64,000 nucleotides of DNA from Cordilura impudica (Eukaryota > Arthropoda > Insecta > Diptera > Scathophagidae): NCBI GenBank assembly GCA_963682025.1, contig OY821517.1, positions 296,656,844 through 296,720,843 of the forward strand, read 5' to 3'. The position numbers and the translations under genes were made by a program. Within the stretch, counting starts at the first letter, position 1. Each line of letters opens with the position of its first letter. Shown here one piece after another: positions 24,316-35,564 of this stretch. The notes under the pieces were generated by a model that ran no database searches, had not been told where the DNA came from, and saw nothing but the letters and a program-made list of their open reading frames with translations.

Positions 24316-25971
24316 ATGTTAAATACACGTAAAAAAAACACTTTATCATTGGAAACTAAAGTCAAAATATTAGAAAAGCTTGACAAAGGCGTTCAAGGGA
24401 ACCGGTTAGCCCTAGATTTTAATGTGACAACATCTTCAATCAGCTACATCAAATCACATAGAACAGCAATATTAAATGCTGTTTCAAACACATATCAGGA
24501 GGCAAACAATAAATCTTTGCACAGCGCTGAATATCCAAAAATGGAAAGTCGTCTGTATGAGTGGTTTTTAAATCAACGAGAAAAAAAGTGTGCATTGACT
24601 GGGCCAATATTAAAAGAGAAAGCTAAACAAATATTTAGAGAGGAATATCCCGATAAAGATGAAAATGCATTCCGGGCAAGTGATGGATGGTTTACCAAAT
24701 TTAAGAAGCGACACGGTATCCGTTTTTTAAAAATTTGTGGCGAGATTCTTTCCAGTGATGTTGCTTCAGTCACTCCTTTTATTCATCGATATCGTGCAAA
24801 GATCGCTGAGATGGGTTTAATGGAGTCACAAATATATAATGTCGACGAAACCGGATTATTTTTTCGTTGCCTCCCAGACAGAACCTATGTCTCTGCTTTT
24901 GAAAAAACGCCCCTGGACATAAAATTCAAAAAGACAGAATTTCAGTCCTACTTGGTGCAAACTCTGATGGATCACACAAATTAGTTCCATTGGTAATTGG
25001 AAAAGCAAAAAAACCCAGGTGTTTTAAAAATTTCAATAATCCTCTGCATTACAACTTTTCAAAAAATGCTTGGATGACTTCTCGGATTTTTCACGAATGG
25101 TTTCACGGAATATTTATTAAAGAGGTAAACAAAAATATTGATTTCAGGTTCAGTACATAATTTTAAAATTTTTTTCAATTGACAGGTGATCCGCTTTTCT
25201 CAGGAAAATAATTTGCCTCCGAAAGCTATTTTGCTTATAGATAATTGCTCCGCTCATATACCCATTGAGAAACTTAAAAGTGACGATGGAAACATAGTTG
25301 CCTTATTCTTTCCACCAAATGTGACAGCAGCTTTACAACCAATGGATCAAAACCCTATTAAGTTAACAAAGCTCAATTATAGAAGTATGTTTCTTTCTCA
25401 GTTAGTAATTGCTGAAGGAGGTGAACTGAAGAATCATTTGAAATCCCATTCGATCCGCAATGCTATATTATTACTGAAACAAGCTTGGGATGCGGTACCA
25501 CAAAGTGTTATGAAGAAATCTTGGTCAAAGTTGTCCAATTGGGACTCGAACCAATACGACAGCGACGATGACGTGCCAATAGCACAATTGTTGCAAATAG
25601 ATCAGGGCTGCAACGAAGTTATTCAGATGAGTCAAGCTCTTTTAAAAGAAATAGCTCCCAACGATTGCATCGGTATAGAAGACATCGGCAGATGGAATGA
25701 AGATATGTTTGATGACGGGTCTGTTTATGTTCTCAGTAGCGATGGTGAGTCTTCAGATAGCAGCGAAGACGACGTTGTTGCAGTATCATCAGTTGTCTCT
25801 AATACTATAGCCATTGAAAGCGTAAATAATTTAATAAAATGGTGCAATAACAGTGAATTGTTTGCAACTAAGCACATTAGTAATCTTTTGGCTCTCCGAC
25901 ATGATATTTCGGATTTAAAGAAACCAAAAAAAAAAACAAATATAACTGCTTATATGTCAAACAAAGATTAG
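24316..25971 (+). pseudogene. pogo/Tigger transposase, two exons, one single-base frameshift
   Basis: The chosen ATG at 24,316 begins MLNTRKKNTLSLETKVKILE, the start of the CENP-B/psq helix-turn-helix (about residues 8-58). A CENPB-type second HTH follows (about 70-135). The first catalytic Asp is in YNVDETGLFF (residue 177). A single missing base near 24,903-24,914 breaks the frame: beyond it the sense frame continues as GHKIQKDRISVLLGANSDGS. Exon 1 then ends at 25,124 and a 61-base intron follows. Exon 2 carries LLIDNCSAHIP and LQPMDQNPIK, the second and third Asp. Counting one restored base gives 270 plus 261 codons, a normal length for the family. The C-terminus is acidic and ends NITAYMSNKD, reminiscent of the PCNA-binding tail known in Drosophila pogo. 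Confidence 0.85.
25125..25185 (+). other. Probable 61-base intron of the Tigger transposase
   Basis: GAG/GTAAAC at the 5' side and TTTTTTTCAATTGACAG/GTG at the 3' side. Splicing joins FIKE to VIRFSQENN in phase 0. Reading through hits a stop (TAA at about 25,158), so splicing is needed. Short introns of this size are usual in flies, and pogo of Drosophila is also spliced. Confidence 0.75.
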
Positions 25972-26462
25972 TTGTTAACTTAGCCATTGTTTAATTTTAA
26001 TTGTTTATTTTTTTTTTAAATACAGTTTTTTAGTTTTTAATTAAAAAAAATACATGTGATGTAATTGGACTGCATTGCTATGTTTTGTTGCCATTCGTTT
26101 TTTTTATATTCATATTTTTAATTTAAAAAAATACATTTGATGTATTGGACTGAATTGTTGTGTTTTGTTTTCTTGTTTTTATCAAATAAAATTGAATTAA
26201 AAAATATTAAAAAGAGTTTTATTTAAGTTTTTGGAAGTAAATTTACTCAATTTTTTTCAAAAAAAAACGTCCAGAAATTAGAATAATTCAGAAATTAGAA
26301 TTGCCTCAAAAACAAAGCGGTTCTAATTTGCGAGCGTCTACTGTACTTATAAGGCATATTTTCCAAAATTCTTTTTTTGTGATTCTTGTTTTAGATAACC
26401 TCAACCTTAAAAATGTCGAGATTCTTCAAATGTGGATAAAACAAATGTGGATAAACAAACAA

Positions 26463-27048
26463 AGAAGAAAAGTACACCGTCATTCTTAATCATATACTGG
26501 AAAAAATTGAAGACAAAGACAAATCTGATCAGTACTTGAAATATATTTCAGAAAAAGTCCGCTTGCTTTGTCAGTCTCCTTTAGATTTAGATAAGTTTGT
26601 AACTAAATGCTTTAAAACGGCTGAATATTTCCAAAACAAATACCCGTGGTTGCCCATGACACCAACTGTACACAAAGTTCTTGTGCACTCTAAACAATTA
26701 ATGCAGAACACAGTGCTTTCTGTTGGATATTTTGCTGAGGATGCTGCGGAATCACGGCATAAAATATATAAAAGCGATAGGTTATGCCACGCTCGCAGAA
26801 CAAATCGTAGTGAAGGTTATAGAGCAATAGATATATCAGATCCATTAATATCATCTCTTCGAATAAACACACGAGTTCACCAAAGAAAACGTACGGCCCT
26901 TTTACCAGAAGTTATCGAAATGTTAAAGTGTGAGGATCCCCCTGAATTATCTTTACAGGATCAGCAAGTGGACCTAGATGAAAGTACTAATGATGAGTAT
27001 GATGAAGAATGTGGGAAAGAAAATTTAGTTTTGGAAAGTGAATTATAA
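26463..27048 (+). pseudogene. C-terminal part of an unidentified TE protein
   Basis: Open for about 195 codons to a TAA at 27,046. The segment has YPWLPMTPTVHKVLVHSKQL, then LSVGYFAEDAAESRHKIYKS DRLCHARR, then DISDPLISSL and an acidic tail. I recall 'YPW..M..T.HK.L.HG...I....LP.G.LSEEA.EARNK..R..R....RK.SR' as the C-terminal end of large uncharacterised transposon proteins of arthropods and Hydra, possibly the same proteins whose N-terminal part is at 3-395. An in-frame stop precedes 26,459, so only the end survives. Function unknown. Confidence 0.5.
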
Positions 27049-27691
27049 TATAAAGTTATTTTATATTACGCATTGAAAATATGAAGTTCATAAAATATAA
27101 GGAAACTAGGATTTCTATTAAAATTAAACTGTTTTTCTTGATCATTCGATGAAACATCTGAATTAGATTTAAAAAAAGATTGCTTTTCGGATTTTTTCGG
27201 TCTGTATTGTGCCCTAATAAAGAAAAAAAAGCACAAAATATTTTTTTTTTTTTTTTGGACTTTTTTTTGGTGTACTCATTTTTTTTTTAATTTTTGTTTA
27301 CTCAGGTTTAAGCTGGACACAAAACTCATATAATGGCTTTTGACACACTTCGTGTTTATAAATATAGCGTTAGAAAATTAAATTTTACGAAAAAAAATTT
27401 GTTGTATATATACAACATATGCATAAAGGGGTTAAACGGTTTTTAAACTTTAGAAATTGATCCAAACTTAAGAAGATAATCGTAAGCTTGGTTGTAAATG
27501 CTGTTTCTTTAAAAAAAAGTATAAATATGGCTTTAAAATAATTTTGGCCAAATATTTCTTCTAGCGAGCCCTATGTGCATTCTTCAGCAAAATTGTAGCT
27601 AAGCCTCAAATAAATGGCTACATATAAAAAACTGTACCACCTATCATTTACGTAGTAATGACATGGGAGTTTATACAACACTTAAATCTTA
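27049..27691. other. Unassigned AT-rich interval
   Basis: Homopolymer-rich. No recognised feature. Confidence 0.35.
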
Positions 27692-28053
27692 TCTATAATA
27701 TTAATAGGCTAGGCGATTTCTTGTGACCGATGTTTTGTTCTACCGTTTAATCCCGATTTTGACAAAACATATATTATTTTAAAGGTATTTCTTTTTAGCA
27801 GTTCACCAGATCTACAGATTTTTTCTTTTATTTTGAGTAAATTGCATTTACAGTTGCTACTAACACATACATAAAATTATACATATGCCAAATATGTTTT
27901 ACTAAATTTGTTAATGTGTTCGTTGATGAGTTTTGTTATCTTCATTCACAATAATAATAAACCATAAAAGTGTTGGTTTGTGAATTGGTTAAGTGTTGAA
28001 AAATGAAGTGCCTAGAAATTGCACGCGAATTTCGAGCGCTGGAGCGCTGCTTG
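27692..28053 (+). mobile_element. Helitron family B copy
   Basis: Starts TCTATAATATTAATAGGCTA after A. The 3' hairpin is GCACGCGAATTTCGAGCGC (compensated C/G change in both arms) and the terminal CTAG is mutated to CTTG before T. Confidence 0.75.
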
Positions 28054-28089
28054 TATATAAAAATGAAGTTTTGTGTCTTGAAATTTTTA

Positions 28090-29000
28090 CGGAGGAAAAA
28101 ATTCAATATTTTTTTTTTAATTTTTCAAGTGAGCGTGGCACCTCCAATATGAAGTGAATTTTTAACATTTAATTCTAACGTATAAAATAGCTGGAGTACT
28201 ACGAGCTGAAGAGTTACGGAAAAAATGGACGGGATCGGACAAATGGGCGTGGCACCCAACATTCAAAGTAAATATATAATATCATATATATGAAGTACTG
28301 TAATAGTGAAAGCTATGTGACTTTGTCGGATTTGATAAGTTACTAATGTGAGTAATTGCCCAAAAAATGGGTGGGATTGGACCAACGGGCGTGGCATCTC
28401 AATATGATGTACAAACAAATATGATGTACTATGAAAAGGACAGTCTTGAAGCTTTTGCCAAGTACATTAATTTAAAACGGAAGTAGTCGTGGAAATAACG
28501 CCAAAAACAAAAATTGCCAGAACTGAAAATCGCGAATAACAAAAATCACTAAAATCAAAATCGCCATAATCAAAAATATTAAAAACTGAAAATCGGTTAA
28601 GTTAAAAATAGCCAAAATCAAAAATCGCTAAAACCAAAAAACGCGAAAATAAAAAAAAAACAAAAATGGCCAAAATCAAATATAACAACAAAAAGTCGCC
28701 AAGTTCAAAAATCACCAAAATCTAAAATCACTAAAACCGAAAATCGCGAATAACAAAAATCGCCAAAATCAAAAATCGCTTAAATAAAAAATTGCGAAAA
28801 CCGAAAATCGCGAATAACAAAATTCACAATAAACAAAAACGATGAATTAAAAAATTGACAAAACCGAAAATCGAGAATAACAAAAATCCCCATAACCGAA
28901 AAACGCTTAAATCAAAAATTTAAAAAAAGCAGAATTCGACAAAATCAAAAATCGCAACAAAAAAAGAATAAAAATCGCCAATATCTAGAAACACAAAATC
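28090..29000 (+). repeat. Family X: 'GGGCGTGGCA' repeat with A-rich minisatellite
   Basis: Blocks containing GAGCGTGGCACC, GGGCGTGGCACCC and GGGCGTGGCATC at 28,133-28,400 are followed by about 480 bases (28,500-29,000) of a loose repeat of the type AAAATCGCCAAAATCAAA / AAAACCGAAAATCGCGAATA. Copies in the opposite sense lie at 31.8, 37.2 and 38.5 kb. Non-coding. Transposon class unknown. Confidence 0.65.
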
Positions 29001-29720
29001 AAAAATCGCCAAATATAAATAAAACGGTTTTCTTTAAAATGTGTTCCCAGTTTTTTATTTCGTTCGATGAGTGTAGCGAAGCGCATCGGATTAAATCTGG
29101 TAATTAAATAAAATACGAAGCTAGAGTTGTTGTAATGCAAAACACTCTGGCCTTTTTTCGATAAGAGTTTGGTCCGGCTGAAGGAGCTCATGTTACAGAC
29201 ACCACGAAGAAAACTGCCAATGTGACCATCATTTTTGAATGAGACTTTGCCGTGATCTTTTCGGTCATGATTTGCCTGTTGCATGATAATCGCTTGGCTA
29301 TTTGGTTTTTTCGGTATCATAGCCATAGATTCCAGTCTCGTCACCCATACTGGAGCATTTAATTTCGTTCTGGTGGTCAGATATGTTTTGTGATGCCCAA
29401 TTTTTTAACATTTTAGTGTTTTTGGAAGCAGTAGAGATTTGACACGTTTGAGGCCAAAAATATGTTTAAAATGGTGTTGACTGATCTTTCTTACTTATCC
29501 TCTTGTTGCCAATCGATGATTTGATATTCTTGACATGCTGCTCATCAACTTTTATTTTTTCGCGGTATGTGCCACATCATGATAATCGATAAAATTATTG
29601 ATATGACCTTGATTACGAACGACTTCGACGTGCTTTCGTTCTTGATTTACTATCCGCAAGGTATTCGTTTGTTCGGTCCGCCGTTTCGAAGTCGTAGGCA
29701 TAGATTTAAATCTCATTATC
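29001..29720 (-). pseudogene. Degraded mariner-like transposase
   Basis: Minus-strand pieces in changing frames: GDETGIYGYDTEKT, similar to the 'GDE(T/S)W(V/I)YGYD.ET' block of mariner transposases that holds the first catalytic Asp. Further along is KSHSKMMVTLAVFF, like 'KV..ML.VFFD'. Many stops and shifts. The 119-codon frame printed by this strand (MTRLESMAM...) is out of phase with these motifs. Ends not found. Confidence 0.4.
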
Positions 29721-30951
29721 CCTAGTTGTTCTAGTAGTCGGAAATCACTTTTTCTAAATTATTAATGACTTATTATCAATGGCTCCATCGCCACTGACTT
29801 GCACTTAACTATCCCTGTGATTCAGATAATCATTTATGCCTTTGAAAAATTTATGACTTGTATCTATTAATCGCCAATAAATAAAAAACAAGTTACGTTA
29901 ATTTTTACCTAAATATAGCAGCCTCTTTCTAAACAATTAAACTTTCCTCAAAATTCGTGCTTGGAATATATTAATGATTTCAATCAAGTCAAGATAAGGC
30001 AGTTTTGAAGATCCTCATTCAAATTATTCCTATTTTCTGAAACGCGCCACTTTCGGGTCTAAAACTCAACACTTTACCTAATGCAGGGTTTAACATCAGC
30101 AGGTTATTGGTTGGGTGTATTAATCTTTGCACTATTGAACACTAACATTTTTTTTTTATCAAATCTTCAAGTGTATTACCCTTCATAAATAACTTATATC
30201 CACACATGAGAATTCATACTGAAACTTATACAAAATACTTTGAAGTTTAAAGTACGTATGTACATTAGGCTGTACCGATAATTTCATCTGGCAGAAATGC
30301 CTTCCTCAAAGGTTACAAAGTGAGAAAAAATTTGTTCTTCTTAAAGTTAGCAAACAAAAAAAAAAGTAGCGAAGGGCTACATGAAGATATTGAAAATGGT
30401 ATTTAGAATTACGACCTCATAAAAGAGAACCAACGATTTTCTTTGCAATCTGCGTTTAAATTTTAAATAACGATATCTTCAAATTGAAATAAGGGAATTT
30501 AAAAATGAACCTCAAAAAAATTTTAAACCAGCAAAAGAAGACTTGAAAATTCGACATTATTAATAAAATCTCCGGTTATAATCTCATTTGTAGTCAGGCC
30601 TTGGAAATGTGTCTTCCCAATAAAAATATGTGAAACTGAATAACTTAGGCAAGCGATCTGCTGCGAAACACTTTTAAAATTTTTGTCTATCGCACCATTT
30701 TTTTTTACAAAAAGTGATTTTCAAACGAATACAAATGTCGGAAATTCAATTTATACATCAAACAAGTCGTGGTCCGACTAACCTGGACCAATTGAAAAAT
30801 TTTTTGGCTTTCCTATTCTGGAGCAAGCTACATATACAGTAACTCACAGCTTATTTCGTGTGAGATAATGTTTTTACTTCTTATTAAAAAAAATTTGTTT
30901 TGCATTTTATTTTTTGTTGTCCTCTTCGTGTAAAAAGACAAAAACAAAATT
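29721..30951. other. Unassigned interval
   Basis: No supported gene. 'TTCCTATTCTGGAGCAAGCT' near 30,812 recurs at about 38,458 (GGAGTAAGCT), so at least part is repetitive. Confidence 0.35.
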
Positions 30952-31787
30952 AACAAGTAAGAAAATTATAGTCGGTCTAGACCGACTATATGATACCCTA
31001 TACCATGCGTTTAGAGACCCTATCTCTCAGGCCCAACTAACTGGATGTGGAAAATAAGCATAAACCAAATTTGAGTGGGATTTTTATTAATTTTTTTGGC
31101 TGCAGATATGAAAAAGTTCATATCAGATGCTATATCTATATGGGGCCTAGGCCCAAAAATGGACCGATCCTGACCATGTTTGGTAAGTTCTCTTGAATTT
31201 TGCAAAAATATATGCAAACAAAATTTGAGAAGATTCAGTGCAATATTTTTGTTTTTTGATAGATTTTAGTGAAGATCTATATGTCGAAATTGGTGAGAAT
31301 CGGTCCATGTTCAGACCTAGCCCCCATATGAAATCGACATAAATTGCCATAAGATCCAAATTGTCATATAGATCTTACTCAAATTGGGTTTGTATGCGTT
31401 CATTACATCCATTAATCAGTAGTCCAAAAATGATTCCTTTGGCCCCATATAGACTGCTTCGCGATCTTCACTTAAATCTATTAAAAACAAAAATAATGCA
31501 CTGATTCTTCTCAAATTTTGTTTGTATATAATTTTGCAAAATACAAGAGACTTTACCAAACATGATCAGGATTGGTCCATTTTTGGACCTAGTCCCCATA
31601 TAGATATAGCATCCGATATGAACTTTTTCATATCTGCAGCCAAAAAAATTAATAAAAATCCCACTCAAATTTGGTTTTTGCTTATTTTCAATGTCCAGTT
31701 AGTTGGGCCTAAGAGATAAGGTTTCTAAACGCATGGTATAGGGTATCGTATAGTCGGTCTAGACCGACTATAATTTTCTTACTTGTT
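30952..31787. mobile_element. Family A composite: two 3' ends joined head to head
   Basis: 30,952 to about 31,280 is the terminal ~330 bases of family A in minus sense. From about 31,287 to 31,787 the last ~500 bases appear in plus sense. Both outer ends carry the perfect palindrome and AACAAGTAAG/CTTACTTGTT. The unit has no 5' end and no GTCC tract, and about 330 bases at each side can fold back on each other. Confidence 0.85.
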
Positions 31788-32090
31788 TTATTTTGAAGAT
31801 TTTTGGCAATTTTTGTTTTTCACGATTTTCGATTGTGGAGATTTTTGATTTTGGCGATATTTGAATTGCAATTTCCGCCCACATTTTTCACGACTTCTCA
31901 TATTACTACTTAACGTACTTGTCAAAAGATTCCAGACTTCGTAGCACTCCACATTTTTTTGTATAGTAGGTGCCACGCCCACAAATCCTATCCTGTCCAT
32001 TTTTTATCTGACTACTCACATCAATATCTGCTGGAATCGTACAAATTATCAAACTTTTCCTTTTATAGTACTCCAGTTATATGAGACAAT
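31788..32090 (-). repeat. Family X fragment
   Basis: GATTTTTGATTTTGGCGATA then ACGTACTTGTCAAAAGATTC, AGGTGCCACGCCCAC and GTACTCCAGTTATATG: reverse-sense counterpart of 28.1-28.6 kb. Confidence 0.55.
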
Positions 32091-33860
32091 TAAATATATC
32101 CCTTTCTAACTACTTATTTTCTTAACTGTAACTTTCTAAATTGCTGCCTTATTTACTTATATTTCAGTTTAGCTCTGATCTTGATACTAAACTCCCCATT
32201 TGTATTGTTAAATTTGTAATATTAAATGTATATTGCTAAATTTGTACTAATGTTTTAATTTTTATTTTTAATTTTTTTTTAAATGTACTAATTATGACTT
32301 TCATTATGTAATAGCTTTTTAACTATAAACGAATTATATTCTTATTGCTCTAGTAATGCAATTAAATGAATAAAATAAATTTTTATATTTAGTTTGTATG
32401 AGCGGTTCCGAGCCCACGGCTCCGATACACCCGTTTTTAGTACGACTGATTACATAAATAATTTCTGGGCTCCTCACCATTACTGAACACCAGATATATG
32501 ACATATAATATTCACTTTATATGGGAGCTGCCATGTCCACTGAAATATTTCCGCAGACAATATTGTAAAGCTGTCTCTGTCAGACATATAAAAGTATGCT
32601 AGTTTTTTTATTCGAGCTCGTTCAGCTTGATTAGTTCATTTACTACTCGAGTAGCTCCAGCACTAGAGCTTGGCCGTAGGCTCCAATATATACGACAAAA
32701 GGCTTTTATTTCTTTATAAATTCTATTATTTGATTCAAAAGTAATGGAGATCAATCTTGAACTGAAGCGTTTTTCCATATTCCTAATTAATCGTTTTTTT
32801 CCTTTTCATGATGATCGATGATGTTGTTGCCATTTGCAATATATTATGTTAGTTCATCTTATGCATTTTCATAATTGAACAACCTCAGCTGTATTCATCG
32901 AAAATAGTTTGTACGATTAATACGATTAATTCCGCTTGCATTTCCTAGCTCTTTGCCTTTGCAAAAAACAAACAATTTTGATCACTACTCGCATCTTGAC
33001 AAGTTAAAAACCTTTCAAAGGCTGCCAAATGCTTGCCGAATGACAACATTTATAAAGCGCAAAGTAACAGATTTAAAATTGTTTTTTTTATTGAGTTCCA
33101 TCTCTAGGAAACATTACTCACCTCACTTTATCTATTTATAAAAAACTATTTTCGCTACACCCTAATGCAGCAACGTGTGTGAATGTAAATATGTCATCAT
33201 ATTTATTTAGCAGATGCTCTTATGTGTCTCTGTATTTGCCATCGTGTAGAGCTTTAACTGAAATATGCTTAAGTGTTTTTATCAGTGAGTGAAGAGCAAA
33301 TACAAAACAACTTTGGATTATAAAAAAAAAGAATAAAAAAATCAACAGTGCATAGAAAACATTGAAAACTTTAAGCAGACAAATACACGATTACTGCTAC
33401 TTACTGTCACTCAAACTTCAGCACATGCTGTGATGTATCACTGGCATGGACATAAAGCGGTGAAAGGAATTTTAAATCTTTATGAATACGAGATGACAGC
33501 AACAAGTTTGAATATGTTTATGAAAATATAACATATTAAATCCCATCCTAAATAAATAAATTTCTAAGGCAACTCTTTGTGAAATACTGCTTTAGTTCAT
33601 AAAGAAAAAAACAGAATAACAATAGACAATAACAAATATGATCGATTATAATCCCATAGTCATTGAACTAAAAGGATTATAGCAGGAACTAAAGGGATTA
33701 TAGCAATTAATAATCATGTATATGATTTTAAAATAAATTGACAAATAACAAAAGGAAACAAATTAAAATCTAAGAAATTACCTAAAGTGGCTGCGGCAGA
33801 AGATTTTTCATGTAGACAGTATGGTCTGATTCACCGGTTCTTTCAATGGTTCTTTCTATG
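32091..33860. other. Unassigned interval
   Basis: About 1.8 kb with no repeat end or coding motif. AATGAATAAAATAAA near 32,365 could be the tail of an old retroelement. Confidence 0.35.
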
Positions 33861-34073
33861 GCGATAGAAGCTTATATACCAAATTTCGTCTAAATATATT
33901 CATATATGCGACACACAGACGGACGGACAGACGCACGGACGGACACCGCTAAATCGACTCAGAAAGGGATTTTGAGTCGACCGGTATAATAGAAGATGTA
34001 GGTAAACATTTTTGGTAGTAACAAACATCAGCACTAACTCATTATACCTTGACCACATAGTGGTATAGGTTGT
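33861..34073 (-). mobile_element. Family A copy 7, 5' part only
   Basis: From AAGCTTATATACCAAATTTC through ACGGACGGACAGACGCACGG to CCACATAGTGGTATAGG. About 210 of ~780 bases remain. Confidence 0.75.
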
Positions 34074-34414
34074 AAAAATATATGTTATTTCATTGCTAAG
34101 ACTTAGCTTTTTTTTAACATCGACATTGTCATACTGAGCAAAAAAAGCAACAGAACTATTTTAGTAATGAGTTCGTCATATTCAACTATTATGTTGTTAC
34201 TAGTAAATAAATTTGTTACTAATTAGTGATTTGGTTGGCCTCAACATACTAAAAACAAATATAATTTAAATTTTGTATCAAACTAATTTTTTTAATTAAA
34301 CATAATAGATAACATAATGTATATTAAAATTAATAATTTTTGTAAATAAGCTAGAGTGGCCTGAAATGGCCACACTAATATATAATGCAAATAACGAAAC
34401 CAAAATTAAATTTC

Positions 34415-34582
34415 ATATATGTGACCTTCTCCGAGAAAAGGGACCTAGGGTATGAAAATTAAGTTTTGAGAAAAACCGCATTTAACGTTTTTACACCCTT
34501 TTAGGTACCAGAATCCACCGATTTTGACACAACCTGTTTGCTGACATACTAGGTCCCTTTTCTTGGAGAAGGTCACATATAT
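34415..34582. mobile_element. 168-base MITE with ~33-base inverted repeats
   Basis: ATATATGTGACCTTCTCCGA GAAAAGGGACCTAG opens and CTAGGTCCCTTTTCTTGGAG AAGGTCACATATAT closes, differing at about one position. The interior (~100 bases) is non-coding. A TA-type duplication is possible. Confidence 0.75.
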
Positions 34583-35271
34583 TTAAAAAATATTAATAGT
34601 ATTGTAGTAATAAAAATATATTTTCTGTCATTAATGTTTTAATTTGACGCTTTAAATGTGAAGTTTATGTAATTTCCCAAAGTACATTGCTCTACATAGG
34701 ATGGCCTTTTAACGTTCAGTTTTACAGCGACAATTGTAAAGAAAGCATCTTAAAGTATATTAGTGTGGGCCACATACTTAGGTATTAATAATAAAAAACA
34801 CTAAAGAGTTTTATGGGCACATTGACGAGTATATGGGCAATAATTTTTTTTATTAACTTGCCTAAATCTTCGTTAGATTTGCTGTAATTCTGTGGGAAAA
34901 GTATCAGAATCTGACATATATTAAAAACAATTTTTAACTTTTTTTACAAAAAAAAAAAAAAAAAAACTTTAACTTAGGAAAAACTGGAAATATTTTCAAA
35001 TTAAATAAATTTGTAATATCGACACTTTTCTTTAAAATAATTTCAATTTGATTATTGATTTATTATTATAGAATCTGCCTGTCTTTCCGGAGGCATATGT
35101 TGGTCACTTATCATACTCTTTGTAATGTATTTTTTATTTTCTATGTTTATAGACCATATTTTTGTTAATTAATTTGATTTTTTTCAGCGTGAGGTCACAA
35201 AATTTTAATAAAATATACAAAAAACTTTTTTAATACTTAATTTTTATTAATAATTTATATTTTTATTATTC
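34583..35271. other. Unassigned AT-rich interval
   Basis: Poly(A) near 34,949-34,966. Nothing else recognised. Confidence 0.35.
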
Positions 35272-35325
35272 GACCCAAAATTTTGATGGAATTGTTCGAT
35301 CATCGTCAGGGGATTTTTTGTTAAA
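35272..35325 (-). ncRNA. Degenerate hammerhead-like motif of a Penelope-type end
   Basis: Minus strand reads CTGAC, then GATG-loop-CATC, then AAAATTTTGGGTCG. It resembles the CUGA...GA / stem / GAAA arrangement of hammerheads found in Penelope-like element ends, but the core is mutated. Weak. Confidence 0.25.
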
Positions 35326-35564
35326 AAAACACAAAAAACAATGAATGACAAAAAAAAAATTTTTAATTACGAAAATATTTGAAACACTAAAACAACTGAA
35401 ATATAAACAAAAAAAATTATGTGAGTCCGATCACAGGGGATGTGTAAACATATAGTAATTAAAGTTTTTTCATGGCACTTTTTTAAAGTCAAACATAAAG
35501 CGTTATCTATGTATCACTTATAGCAATCAACTACAGGAGCTCTGCTAATATAAAAATAATTATT

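Larger units (their letters stand above)
23975..26343 (+). mobile_element. pogo/Tigger transposon, near-intact
   Basis: TA at 23,973-23,974 and 26,344-26,345 flank a 2,369-base element. The left end CAGTAGGCGCTCGCAAATTA matches the inverted right end (CAGTAGACGCTCGCAAATTA). Subterminal CGTCCAGAAATTAGAAT occurs near both ends (24,010 and 26,268) in the same sense, with further ATTAGAA copies, plausible transposase-binding sites. TA target and CAGT termini fit the pogo branch of Tc1/mariner. Confidence 0.9.

Noticed and set aside
28500..29000. CRISPR-like regular repeats
   Set aside because: Units are irregular and A-rich with no constant repeat or unique spacers. This is a minisatellite in a eukaryotic window.
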